Shown here piece after piece: positions 27,929 through 35,916 of a stretch of 64,000 bases of DNA. Under the pieces are notes generated by a model, which saw only the letters and a list, made by a program, of their open reading frames with translations, was not told the origin of the DNA and made no database searches. Position numbers and translations under genes: made by a program. The stretch is from Streptomyces sp. TRM49041 (lineage in GTDB: Bacteria; Actinomycetota; Actinomycetes; Streptomycetales; Streptomycetaceae). Every line of letters begins with the position of its first letter. The first letter of the stretch is position 1. The stretch is taken from NCBI RefSeq assembly GCF_008271805.1, contig NZ_VSRY01000133.1, positions 1 through 64,000 on the forward strand, written 5' to 3'.

Positions 27929-30373
27929 TCACGTCACGGGCGTGGGCAGGGCCTGCTCGGCCCAGATGGTCTTGCCGGTGGCGGTGTAGCGGGTGCCCCA
28001 GTGCTGGGTCATCTGCGCGACGAGGAACAGACCGCGGCCGCCCTCGTCGTCGATGGCGGCGCGCCGCAGGTGGGGGGAGGTGTGGCCGGTGTCGGAGACC
28101 TCGCAGATGAGGCTGCGGTCGCGGATGAGGCGCAGCTGTACGGGTCCCGCCGCGTAGCGGAGGGCGTTGGTGACGAGTTCGCTGACGACGACCTCGGTGG
28201 TGAAGGTGAGTTCTTCCAGGCCCCAGGCGGCGGTCTGGCGGGCGGCGAGGTCGCGGGCGCGGCCGACCTCCTCCGGTCCGATGGCGAGGTCCCAGGTGAC
28301 GATCCGGGCGCTGTCGAGCATGCGGGTGCGGACGAGGAGCAGTGCCGCGTCGTCCTCGACGGGCCCGGTCAGGAGGGCGGTGACGACCCGGTCGCAGAGT
28401 TCGGGCAGGGGGCGGTCACGGTGGTCGGCGAGGAGGGTGCCCAGCTCGTCGAGCTCGGTCTCGGGGTCGCGGTGACGGCCGCGGACCAGGCCATCGGTGA
28501 AGAGGGCGACGAGGCTGCCCTCGGGGAGGTGCAGTTCGGTGCTCTCGAAGGGCAGGCCGCCCAGTCCGAGGGGCGGTCCGCCGGGTACGTCGGGCACGGT
28601 GACGGTGCCGGTCGCGGCGTCGAGGACGGCGGGGGCGGGGTGCCCGGCGCGGGCCAGCCGGACGACGCCGGTGACGGGGTCGTAGACGGCGTACAGACAG
28701 CTGGCGCCGACGGCCTGGTCGTCGGGTACGTCGTCGCCGCGGGCGGCGCCGGCGGCGACACCCCCCGTGACGGAGCCGGGGACGGCGGCCTCCTCGTCGG
28801 CGGCCTGGGTGATCAGGTCGTCGAGGCGGGTGAGGAGTTCGTCGGGGGCGAGGTCCTGCCGGGCGAGGACGCGGACGCTGGTGCGGAGCCGGCCCATGGT
28901 GGCGGCGGCGCCGAGTCCGTGGCCGACGACGTCGCCGACGACGAGGCCGACGCGAGCGCCGGAGAGGGTGATGACGTCGAACCAGTCGCCGCCGACGCCC
29001 GCCTTGCTGTCGGCGGGCAGGTAGCGGTGGGCGACGTCGACGGCGGTGAGCCGGGGCAGGCTGCGGGGCAGCAGGCTGTGCTGGAGGGTCAGGGCGGCCA
29101 TGTGCTCGCGGGTGAACCGGCGGGCGTTGTCGATGCAGACGGCGGTGCGGGCGACGAGCTCGTCGGCGACCGGCAGATCCTCGACGCCGAACGGGTCGGG
29201 ATGGCGGTCGCGGCTGAAGGTGACCACGCCGAGCGGCGCGCCCTCCGTGCGCAGCGGTACGACGAGCAGTGAGGGCGCCGACAGGTCGAGGACGGCGCGT
29301 CCGGTGGTGAGGCAGCGCATCTGCGGCGAGTCGGGCGGGTACTGGACGGTCTCCCGCCCACCGGCGGAGCGTGTGCCGTCCGTGTGTGCGGCCGCGCCGT
29401 CGGCGGAGCCGCTCCACACGCGGACGAGGCGGCCGGTGGCGGCGGTGCCGGGTGCGGGCGGGTCGCCACGCAGGACGGCGTCGGCGAGGTCGACGGTGAC
29501 GCCGTCGGCGAACTGGGGGACGGCGACGGAGGAGAGCTCGCGGGCGGTGCGGTTCATGTCGAGGGTGGTGCCGACGTGCCCGCCGGCCCGGACGAGGAGA
29601 TCGAGGCGCTGCTGGGCGAGGTAGCGGTCGGTGACGTCGACGGTCTCCTCGCAGACGCCGAGGAAGGTGCCGTCGGCGTCCTGGAGGCGGTAGTAGGAGC
29701 AGGACCAGACGTGGTCGTGGTCGGGGTCGACGGGCGGACGGCCGCGGTAGTGGAGTTCGATGACCGGTTCGCCGGTGGTGAGGACCCGGCGCATGGTCTC
29801 CTCCAGCGTGGGCGGGTGCCCGGCGGAGAGGACCTCTCCGGCGGAGACCATGTCGTCGGGGCCGAGTCCGGCGTACTGGGAGGTGCCCATCTCCTGGTAC
29901 AGGGCGTGGTTGGTCCAGACGACCCGCAGGTCGGTGTCGTAGATGGCGAGCCCGACGGGTGACTGGGTGGCGAGGCCGCGCAGCATGGACTGCAGGGCCT
30001 CCCAGCGTTCCGTCTCGTCGGCGTCGGCGACGGCGAGGAGGCGGGCGGGTCCCGTGTCGGTGCGGAAGAGCGGCAGCGTGGCCGTGGTGACCCGGATGAT
30101 GCGGCCGTCGCGGTGGCGCATGTGGAGGACCTGGCGGCGTGCCCGGGCGGCACCGGGGAGGTCCGCGGCGACCTGGTAGGCACCCGCGCGGTCGACGACG
30201 AGGCGGCCGATGGGGCGGCCTATGGCCTCCTCGGGCGGGTGGCCGAGGAGGCGTTCGGCGGCGGGACCCCATCCGATGATCCGCCCCTCGGCGTCCAGGA
30301 CGGCCGTCGCCGCTCTCGTGACATCCAGGGGGCCTCGGAAGTCGGCACCCTCCGCTGCGTTCACCGCGATCAT
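27929..30373 (-). CDS. PAS-GAF-SpoIIE phosphatase with a C-terminal anti-sigma-factor-type kinase domain
   Basis: Taking the ATG at 30373 (MIAVNAAEG) behind GAGGCAGG, the product has 814 residues. Domains in order: a PAS near 15-115, a second PAS near 130-250 (SPVGLAIYDTDLRVVWTNHALYQEMG), a GAF near 265-430, the PP2C/SpoIIE domain near 440-665 (VGGDWFDVITLSGARVGLVVGDVVGHG; LFTDGLVRGR; DDAALLLVRT), and an HATPase_c_2 domain near 690-800 (ELVTNALRYA; GRGLFLVAQM). RsbU-like phosphatases act on anti-anti-sigma factors, and the kinase domain resembles RsbW. An alternative start is 30400. Confidence 0.88.
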   Translation of the reverse strand: MIAVNAAEGADFRGPLDVTRAATAVLDAEGRIIGWGPAAERLLGHPPEEAIGRPIGRLVVDRAGAYQVAADLPGAARARRQVLHMRHRDGRIIRVTTATLPLFRTDTGPARLLAVADADETERWEALQSMLRGLATQSPVGLAIYDTDLRVVWTNHALYQEMGTSQYAGLGPDDMVSAGEVLSAGHPPTLEETMRRVLTTGEPVIELHYRGRPPVDPDHDHVWSCSYYRLQDADGTFLGVCEETVDVTDRYLAQQRLDLLVRAGGHVGTTLDMNRTARELSSVAVPQFADGVTVDLADAVLRGDPPAPGTAATGRLVRVWSGSADGAAAHTDGTRSAGGRETVQYPPDSPQMRCLTTGRAVLDLSAPSLLVVPLRTEGAPLGVVTFSRDRHPDPFGVEDLPVADELVARTAVCIDNARRFTREHMAALTLQHSLLPRSLPRLTAVDVAHRYLPADSKAGVGGDWFDVITLSGARVGLVVGDVVGHGLGAAATMGRLRTSVRVLARQDLAPDELLTRLDDLITQAADEEAAVPGSVTGGVAAGAARGDDVPDDQAVGASCLYAVYDPVTGVVRLARAGHPAPAVLDAATGTVTVPDVPGGPPLGLGGLPFESTELHLPEGSLVALFTDGLVRGRHRDPETELDELGTLLADHRDRPLPELCDRVVTALLTGPVEDDAALLLVRTRMLDSARIVTWDLAIGPEEVGRARDLAARQTAAWGLEELTFTTEVVVSELVTNALRYAAGPVQLRLIRDRSLICEVSDTGHTSPHLRRAAIDDEGGRGLFLVAQMTQHWGTRYTATGKTIWAEQALPTPVT

Positions 30374-30446
30374 GGCACCTGCCTCGTCCGTCCTCCTCAT
30401 GGTCGGTCGCCCGTTCCGCGGGCACAACCGCGGGGCCGCGCGGGCG

Positions 30447-33092
30447 TCACGTGTCCGCTCCGGTGCGGGGTGCCCGGGGCTCCGGCCGCGGGATGCGGGG
30501 CGGGGGCGGCGGTGTCGTACGGGTGGGCCGGTCCGTACGGTCCTCCGCCCTGCCGCGGCCGGGCCAGTCGCCGTCGTCCCAGCGGGCGGCGAGGAGGAGG
30601 GCGATGTCGTCGGGCCGGTCCTTGGCCTCGACGACCTCGTCGATGAGCCGGTCGGCGGTGGTGGACAGCGAGGCGGGTCCGACGGCGGCCAGGGCGGCGC
30701 GCAGGTGTTCGATGCCCAGGTCGATGTCGGTGCCGGGCTGTTCGACGAGCCCGTCGGTGAACAGGGCGAGTACGGCGCCGCGGGGTATGCGCAGCTCGGT
30801 GACCGGGTAGTCGGCGTCCGTGTCGATCCCCAGGACGACGCCGCCGGGCAGGTGGAGGACCTCGGTGCGGCCGTCGGGGTGGCGCAGCAGGGGCGGCAGG
30901 TGGCCGGCGCGGGCGGTCTGGAGGAGGCCGGTGTGCGGGTCGAGGACGCCGTAGCAGCAGCTGGCGAACTGGCCGGGGTCGAGGTCGATGAGGAGCCGGT
31001 TGGTGCCGCTCATCACCTCGCTCGGGTCGTGCCCGGCGAGGGCGAAGGCGCGTACGGCGCTGCGGAGCTGGCCCATGGTGGCGGCGGCGGAGACGCCGTG
31101 GCCCTGGACGTCGCCGATGACCAGGGCGAGTCCGCGCGAGGTCTCGACGACGTCGTACCAGTCGCCTCCGACGTCCATGCCCTGGGTCCCGGGCAGGTAG
31201 CGGCCGACGGTGTCGATGTGGCGGTGGCGGGGCAGCCGGTGCGGCAGGAGGGCGGACTGGAGGCCGCGGGCGAGGGCGGCCTCGGTGTCGTAGCGCTGGG
31301 CCCGCTGGAGGGCCTGGGCGATGAGTCCGGCGAGAGCGGTGAGGACGGTGCGCTCCTCGGGGGTGAAGCCGCGGGGCTGGTCGAAGCCGAGGATGCAGGA
31401 GCCGACGGGGCGTCCGGAGGCGATGAGCGGGAGGAAGGCGCGGGCGCCGACGTGGGCGTCGAGGGGGATGCCGGGGTAGGCGGCGGCGAGGCGCTGCATG
31501 GACTCGAAGAAGATCGGCCGGCCGGAGGTGAGGGTCTCCACGCCGGGCAGCCGGGCGTCGAGGCCGACGCCGTCGAAGCGGTCGAGGAAGCCCTGAGGGA
31601 AGCCGGTCTCCCAGGCCAGGTGGAGATGGCGTTCGGTGAGCAGGTAGATGGCGAGCTGGCGGCCGCCGAAGGCGGGGAGGAGCTCCTCGGTGACCACTTC
31701 GGAGACCTGGCGGGCGGTGACGGCCTCGGTGAGGGCGATGGCGAGGGCGACAGGCCGGTAGAGGACGGCGGCGCGGTCGGCCTCGGAGCCGAGTCCGTCC
31801 CCGGGCCCGGCGGCGGTGCGGGGGGCGTGGGACGGTTCGTCGACGGCGGAGAGGGTGACGGTCAGTCCGTCGTGGCCGGGGTGGAGGGACATCGACAGCC
31901 AGGACGACGCGGCGCGGTGGGCGAGGAAGTGGACGGGTTCGGCCGATATGAGGGCGGCGCGGAAGTGGTCCTCGTAGGCGGGGCGGCCGGTCCAGGGCAC
32001 GGCGTCCCACAGGACGCGCCCGACGAGGGTGGGACGGGCGAGGCCGAGGAGGGTCTCGGCGCGGCGGCTGACGTAGGTGACGCGGCCGAGGCGGTCGAGG
32101 GAGAGGACGCCGGTGGAGAGCCGGTCGGCGGCGGCCGCGACGATCGGGCCGGTGCCGGGGTCGACGAGGACGCCGGTGACGTGGGTGTGGTGGGGTTCCG
32201 GCCCGTGGGCGGGCGGTGGGACGCCGCGGCGGGCGAGTTCGAGGAGGTGGGGGCGGCCGTCGCGGCCGCTCAGCCAGATGCGGCGGGCGGGCGCCCGGTT
32301 GGGGCCGGTGGAGTCGGTGACCTGGCGGACGAGGGCCCAGAGCCCGTACACGTCCTCCGGGGCGAAAAGCGCCTCGAGCCCGGCGATGGTGCCGGGGAAG
32401 TCCTCGGGTTCGCCGCCGAGGATGCGGCACAGCTCGGGGTCGGCGGTGACGGTGCCGGTGTCGACGCGCCAGTCGAGGTGGCCGATGCGTACGGGGGGTG
32501 TGGCGCTCGCCGGCAGTTGGACGGGGGCGGGTTCGCGGTCCCAGGCGACGGGGGTGCCGGCCGCGTCGAGGCGGGCGAGGACGGCGCCGAGGCGGTCGGC
32601 GGCGTTCTGGATGCGCTGCCGGTCGGCGGCGTCGACGGGCCGGCCGGGGGTGGCGGTGCGCAGGGCGACGAGGACGCCGTACCGGTCCTGGCCGGCGGAG
32701 ACCGGGACGTAGAGGGAGCCGAAGGGGAACGGCAGGCCCGCCATCAGCTGAGGGAAGCGGCGCATGGCCTCCTCGGCGTCGGCGAGGTGGACCGGGCTGC
32801 CCGAGCGGAAGGACTCGGCGACCGGGAAGGGCCGGTTGATGTGCATCCGCCACCAGGGCTTGAAGAGGTCTACGGGCAGCCCCGCGAGGACGGCGAGCCG
32901 CAGCAGGCCCTTCGTGCGGGAGCGCAGGTAGACACCGCCGGCGTAGCCGCCGACGGACTCGATGGCGTCGACGGCCGCGGGCGCGAGCGTCATCGCCAGC
33001 GCGTCGGTGACGCGGCCGTCTTCCGTCCGGCTCCCCGGCACCTCCCCGGAGGCCCGGGGCGGGACGTGCCCGGGAGCGCCGTACCAGGTCAC
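30447..33092 (-). CDS. GAF-PAS-GAF-SpoIIE protein phosphatase
   Basis: From a GTG at 33092 the product has about 881 residues; no clear ribosome site is seen and the start may be elsewhere between 32993 and 33128. A GAF-like domain lies near 35-170 (GVYLRSRTKGLLRLAVLAGLP), PAS-like domains near 195-400 (GVLSLDRLGRVTYVSRRAETLLGL), a second GAF near 440-600, and the SpoIIE/PP2C core near 610-840 (MDVGGDWYDVVETSRGLALVIGDVQGHGVSAAATMGQ; LFTDGLVEQPG; RPDDIALLLAARW). Unlike its neighbours it ends without a kinase domain, in a Pro-rich tail. It is 73 bases upstream of the other phosphatase in the same direction. Confidence 0.85.
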   Translation of the reverse strand: MTWYGAPGHVPPRASGEVPGSRTEDGRVTDALAMTLAPAAVDAIESVGGYAGGVYLRSRTKGLLRLAVLAGLPVDLFKPWWRMHINRPFPVAESFRSGSPVHLADAEEAMRRFPQLMAGLPFPFGSLYVPVSAGQDRYGVLVALRTATPGRPVDAADRQRIQNAADRLGAVLARLDAAGTPVAWDREPAPVQLPASATPPVRIGHLDWRVDTGTVTADPELCRILGGEPEDFPGTIAGLEALFAPEDVYGLWALVRQVTDSTGPNRAPARRIWLSGRDGRPHLLELARRGVPPPAHGPEPHHTHVTGVLVDPGTGPIVAAAADRLSTGVLSLDRLGRVTYVSRRAETLLGLARPTLVGRVLWDAVPWTGRPAYEDHFRAALISAEPVHFLAHRAASSWLSMSLHPGHDGLTVTLSAVDEPSHAPRTAAGPGDGLGSEADRAAVLYRPVALAIALTEAVTARQVSEVVTEELLPAFGGRQLAIYLLTERHLHLAWETGFPQGFLDRFDGVGLDARLPGVETLTSGRPIFFESMQRLAAAYPGIPLDAHVGARAFLPLIASGRPVGSCILGFDQPRGFTPEERTVLTALAGLIAQALQRAQRYDTEAALARGLQSALLPHRLPRHRHIDTVGRYLPGTQGMDVGGDWYDVVETSRGLALVIGDVQGHGVSAAATMGQLRSAVRAFALAGHDPSEVMSGTNRLLIDLDPGQFASCCYGVLDPHTGLLQTARAGHLPPLLRHPDGRTEVLHLPGGVVLGIDTDADYPVTELRIPRGAVLALFTDGLVEQPGTDIDLGIEHLRAALAAVGPASLSTTADRLIDEVVEAKDRPDDIALLLAARWDDGDWPGRGRAEDRTDRPTRTTPPPPPRIPRPEPRAPRTGADT

Positions 33093-33175
33093 ACAGTAAG
33101 GATGCGCCCGGTGGAGGGCTCCGCGCACGCCGGTGGGCGGTGGTCGCCGGGCGGGGCCGGGGGCCCGAGGTGAGC

Positions 33176-33181
33176 TATGTT
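33176..33181 (+). promoter_or_regulatory. Probable -10 box of the rpiR gene
   Basis: TATGTT lies 37 bases before the GTG start of the RpiR gene. It runs into TTGTGCGCAA, a near palindrome at 33180-33189. The strong ribosome site AAGGAGG follows at 33200-33206. Confidence 0.4.
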
Positions 33182-33212
33182 GTGCGCAATTCGGACGAGA
33201 AGGAGGCGGATC

Positions 33213-34145
33213 GTGCCATCAGTGCCATCGGGGCAGCAGGCACGCGCGCAGGCGGCCGCGATCACGCCGGGGCGGCAGTCCCCGGAGCCGGAGCCGACGC
33301 CCGCGGAACGGGTGCGGGCGCTGTTCACGGGTCATCGGCTGTCCCCGGGACAGCGGCGCATCGCGCAGTACCTGGTGGACCATCTGACCGAGGCCGCGTT
33401 TCTGTCGATCACGGATCTGGCGGAGCGGGTGGGCGTGAGCCAGCCGTCGGTGACACGGTTCGCCACGTCGCTGGGTTACAGCGGCTTTCCGGCGCTGCGG
33501 GAGGCGTTGCAGCCGATCGCGCTGAGCGCGGTGGCGGGTACGCCGGACTCGCGGGAGGAGATCCGGGGCAACGAGCTGCAGGCGGCGATCGACGCGGAGA
33601 TCGAGAACCTGGAGAGTCTGCGGCGGGTTCTCGCCGATCCCGGGCAGGTGCTGGAGGTGGGCCGGCAGCTGGCGCAATCGGTGCCCTTGACGGTGCTGGG
33701 GCTGCGGATCTCGGTGTCGCTCGCGGAGTACTTCGCGTACGCGGCGCGGCGGATCCATCCGGATGTGCGGCTGGTGACGCGGGGCGGCAGCGTCGCCTAC
33801 GACACGCTGTTGCAGGCGCGGGAGGCGGGCGGTTCGTGGGTACTGGCGTTCGCGATGCCGCGGCACGCGAACGAGACGCTGGCGGCGGTCCGGGCGGCGC
33901 GCCGCACCGGGCTCCGTGTGGTGCTGATCACTGATCTGACCATGGGACCGCTGGTGGAGGAGGCCGATGTGGCGCTCACCGCACCGACCGGGTCGCGGCT
34001 CGTGTTCGACTCGTACGCGGCGCCCGGGGTGATGTCGGCGGCGCTGCTCCAGGCGATCGCGGATGCCGAACCGGAGCGCACACAGGCCCGGTTGGAGGGA
34101 TACGAACAGGTCGCGACGGAGCACGACTTCTTCGTGGACGACTGA
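33213..34145 (+). CDS. MurR/RpiR-family transcriptional regulator
   Basis: The 310-residue protein starts at a GTG seven bases after AAGGAGG. Residues 30-110 are the RpiR helix-turn-helix (LSPGQRRIAQYLVDHLTEAAFLSITDLAERVGVSQPSVTRFATSLGYSGFPALREAL). From about 145 a SIS domain follows (LTVLGLRISVSLAEYFAYAARR; GSWVLAFAMPRHANETLAAV; ITDLTMGPLVEEADVAL). SIS domains of this family sense sugar phosphates. No sugar gene is adjacent, so the target may be distant. Confidence 0.9.
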   Translation: MPSVPSGQQARAQAAAITPGRQSPEPEPTPAERVRALFTGHRLSPGQRRIAQYLVDHLTEAAFLSITDLAERVGVSQPSVTRFATSLGYSGFPALREALQPIALSAVAGTPDSREEIRGNELQAAIDAEIENLESLRRVLADPGQVLEVGRQLAQSVPLTVLGLRISVSLAEYFAYAARRIHPDVRLVTRGGSVAYDTLLQAREAGGSWVLAFAMPRHANETLAAVRAARRTGLRVVLITDLTMGPLVEEADVALTAPTGSRLVFDSYAAPGVMSAALLQAIADAEPERTQARLEGYEQVATEHDFFVDD

Positions 34146-34244
34146 CGGACGGCCGCCCGGACGGCTGTCGTCCGGCGTTCCTGCGGATGTCTCGGTGGGC
34201 CCGGTACGGTCGGGTGGCACCGGATTTTTTCGGCCATCGGCGAG

Positions 34245-34379
34245 CATGAAATTTTTCATGCCCTTGCTTACTCAACGGTATATATATTTACTGCTCGCAC
34301 GGCACTGCGGCACCGATAGGTGCGACGCGGTGCCCGGAGAACGGACACAGATGGGCGGCGCTCCCTCCTCGCGCCGCCC
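34245..34379 (+). promoter_or_regulatory. Gap with an AT-rich operator, promoter-like DNA and a hairpin but no gene
   Basis: The 327 bases between rpiR and the DUF5133 gene hold no convincing frame. CATGAAATTTTTCATG (34245-34260) is a palindrome with seven-base arms around TT. It is followed by TTGCTTACTCAACGGTATATATATTTACTG, by far the most AT-rich patch of the window, with TATATT-type hexamers around 34280. A hairpin with nine-base arms GGGCGGCGC/GCGCCGCCC lies at 34353-34379. The set looks like a regulated promoter for a short untranslated RNA or a lost gene. RpiR proteins often bind TGAAA/TTTCA dyads, so self-regulation at a distance is possible. Confidence 0.5.
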
Positions 34380-34472
34380 TGCGTGTTCGCTGCCGGGTGT
34401 ACTCCGCTCTCCCCTGCGGGCACCCGTGGCGGCCCTGGTCTACCCCTGGGCCGGGGCCGCCGAACTCCCTCC

Positions 34473-34682
34473 TCAGCCGGTGGTCGTGGCCGCCAGCCTG
34501 GCCTTGGCGGCCGCGAGCGCGTGCTCCAGCTGACGGGTCCCGGTGGTCACGCAGAGCGTGTACGTCACATCGTCCAGGCGGCGTTTCAGATCCGGCGCGA
34601 GGGCTCGCTCCTGCGCGACGGCGCAGAGGGATTCGTACCGGGCCACGAGTTCGCGAAGCACAGCGGGATGCGCCAACAGCAT
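34473..34682 (-). CDS. DUF5133 protein
   Basis: The 69-residue product, MLLAHPAVLRELVARYESLCAVAQERALAPDLKRRLDDVTYTLCVTTGTRQLEHALAAAKARLAA, matches the DUF5133 pattern found in streptomycetes. It is helical and soluble with no known role. An AGGCAGG ribosome site stands upstream. The 236 bases between it and the next gene contain a hairpin with arms GGCGCCC/GGGCGCC (34777-34795) and no gene. Confidence 0.78.
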   Translation of the reverse strand: MLLAHPAVLRELVARYESLCAVAQERALAPDLKRRLDDVTYTLCVTTGTRQLEHALAAAKARLAATTTG

Positions 34683-34918
34683 GGGCGTACCTGCCTTTCC
34701 GACGCCATGAGGTGAGGAGGGGAGGACAGCGACGGCCGTCTCCCTTGTGGTCTGCGATAAGGCCGGGCGACACGGCGGCGCCCGCAGCGGGCGCCACCCC
34801 CGCGCGGGGATATGCCCGCGATTTCCGGCCTTCACACGACATTGTGATGCAACCGTGATGAGTTCGCCCCACGGAACAGGACCGGTGTGGTCGCACATGC
34901 CGGTGGTACTCGATGGCC

Positions 34919-35110
34919 ATGGCTGTGAACCCGATCGAGATGCAGAAGAACCTGGGTGGCGTCAGCTACCCCGCCTCCAAGGAGGAGATCGTCCGGCAGG
35001 CGGAGGAGCACGGCGCCAACAAGAAGATCATGGACGCGCTGAAGTCCATGTCCGACAAGGAGTACGACTCCCCGGCGGCGGTGAACAAGGAGGTCGGCAA
35101 GGGGTCCTGA
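34919..35110 (+). CDS. DUF2795 protein
   Basis: The 63-residue product reads MAVNPIEMQKNLGGVSYPASKEEIVRQAEEHGANKKIMDALKSMSDKEYDSPAAVNKEVGKGS. The YPASKEEIVRQAEEHGA and YDSPAAVNKEV parts are the DUF2795 signature. An ATG at 34913 adds two residues. The function is unknown. Two divergent relatives occur at 39.6 and 40.2 kb. Confidence 0.85.
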   Translation: MAVNPIEMQKNLGGVSYPASKEEIVRQAEEHGANKKIMDALKSMSDKEYDSPAAVNKEVGKGS

Positions 35111-35147
35111 CACGACGGGTCCATCCCCTCACGTCGCCGCCCCGCCC

Positions 35148-35879
35148 TCACCCGGGGCGGCGCGCCACGACCAGTCGGCAGCGCGGCGCCCCGTCCGGGC
35201 GCCGGCCGAGCGCGTCGAGCGGGACCAGCTCCACGGTGAGGCCCGCCCGGCCGAGGTCGGCGACCACGTCGCGAAGCCGGAAGGTGCGGTAGTACATGAC
35301 GAACGGCGGCCGCCACAGGGTGTTGCGGACCCGCATCGCCGTGTCGAAGCCCCACAGAGCCCAGTAGGCCGGGGAGCCCACCCGGGGCGGCGCCGCGACC
35401 GGGAACGCGAACCGCCCACCGGGCCGCAGCACACTACGGACCCGGGCGAAGAGACCCGGGCGCTCGGCGGGCAGGAAGTGCCCGAACGCGCCGAAGCTCA
35501 CGGCCAGATCGAACTCCGCGCGGAAGGGCAGCGCCCGTACGTCGGCCCGCACCCACTCCGGGTCGGGACGGCCCGGCTCGTGCGGGTGGGCGGCGCGGGC
35601 ACGGGCGAGCATCCCGGCGCTGAAGTCCATGCCGGTGACCCGCTCCCGGCACAGCTCCCGCAGGACGCCCGTACCGGCCCCGGTGCCGCAGCAGACGTCC
35701 AGGCCCGCCCGGAACGGGCCGAGGGGCCGCAGCCCGTCGGCCACCGCGTCCAGCACCGGCTCCGGCGTGCGGAACGGGGTCTCGTCGAACTTGGGGGCGA
35801 GCAGGTCGTAGCCGCGCTCGATGGAGGAGAGGGCCTGGACGGCCAGCTCCCGGAAGGTCGGTCCGTCGGGGGTGAACAT
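35148..35879 (-). CDS. Class I SAM-dependent methyltransferase
   Basis: The 243-residue protein has the methyltransferase glycine motif GLDVCCGTGAGTGVLREL near 59-76, the acidic loop GMDFSAGMLARARAAHP near 83, FDLAVSFGAFGHF near 123 and VLRPGGRFAF near 148. The MYYRTFRLRDVVADLGRAGLTVELVPLDALGRRPD tail is typical of small-molecule methyltransferases. The substrate is unknown. It lies alone between DUF2795 and the third phosphatase. Confidence 0.87.
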   Translation of the reverse strand: MFTPDGPTFRELAVQALSSIERGYDLLAPKFDETPFRTPEPVLDAVADGLRPLGPFRAGLDVCCGTGAGTGVLRELCRERVTGMDFSAGMLARARAAHPHEPGRPDPEWVRADVRALPFRAEFDLAVSFGAFGHFLPAERPGLFARVRSVLRPGGRFAFPVAAPPRVGSPAYWALWGFDTAMRVRNTLWRPPFVMYYRTFRLRDVVADLGRAGLTVELVPLDALGRRPDGAPRCRLVVARRPG

Positions 35880-35916
35880 GGCTGCCGAGCGTAGTCAGGG
35901 ATCCGTCGGGGCGGCG

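Noticed and set aside
30210..33173. Open plus-strand frame of 987 codons
   Set aside because: It is the exact antisense of the second SpoIIE phosphatase, full of Gly and Ala, without motifs.
34353..34533. Plus-strand frame starting MGGAPSSRRPACSL after the AT-rich promoter
   Set aside because: It has no ribosome site, has a low-complexity composition, and overlaps the 3' end of the DUF5133 gene antisense.
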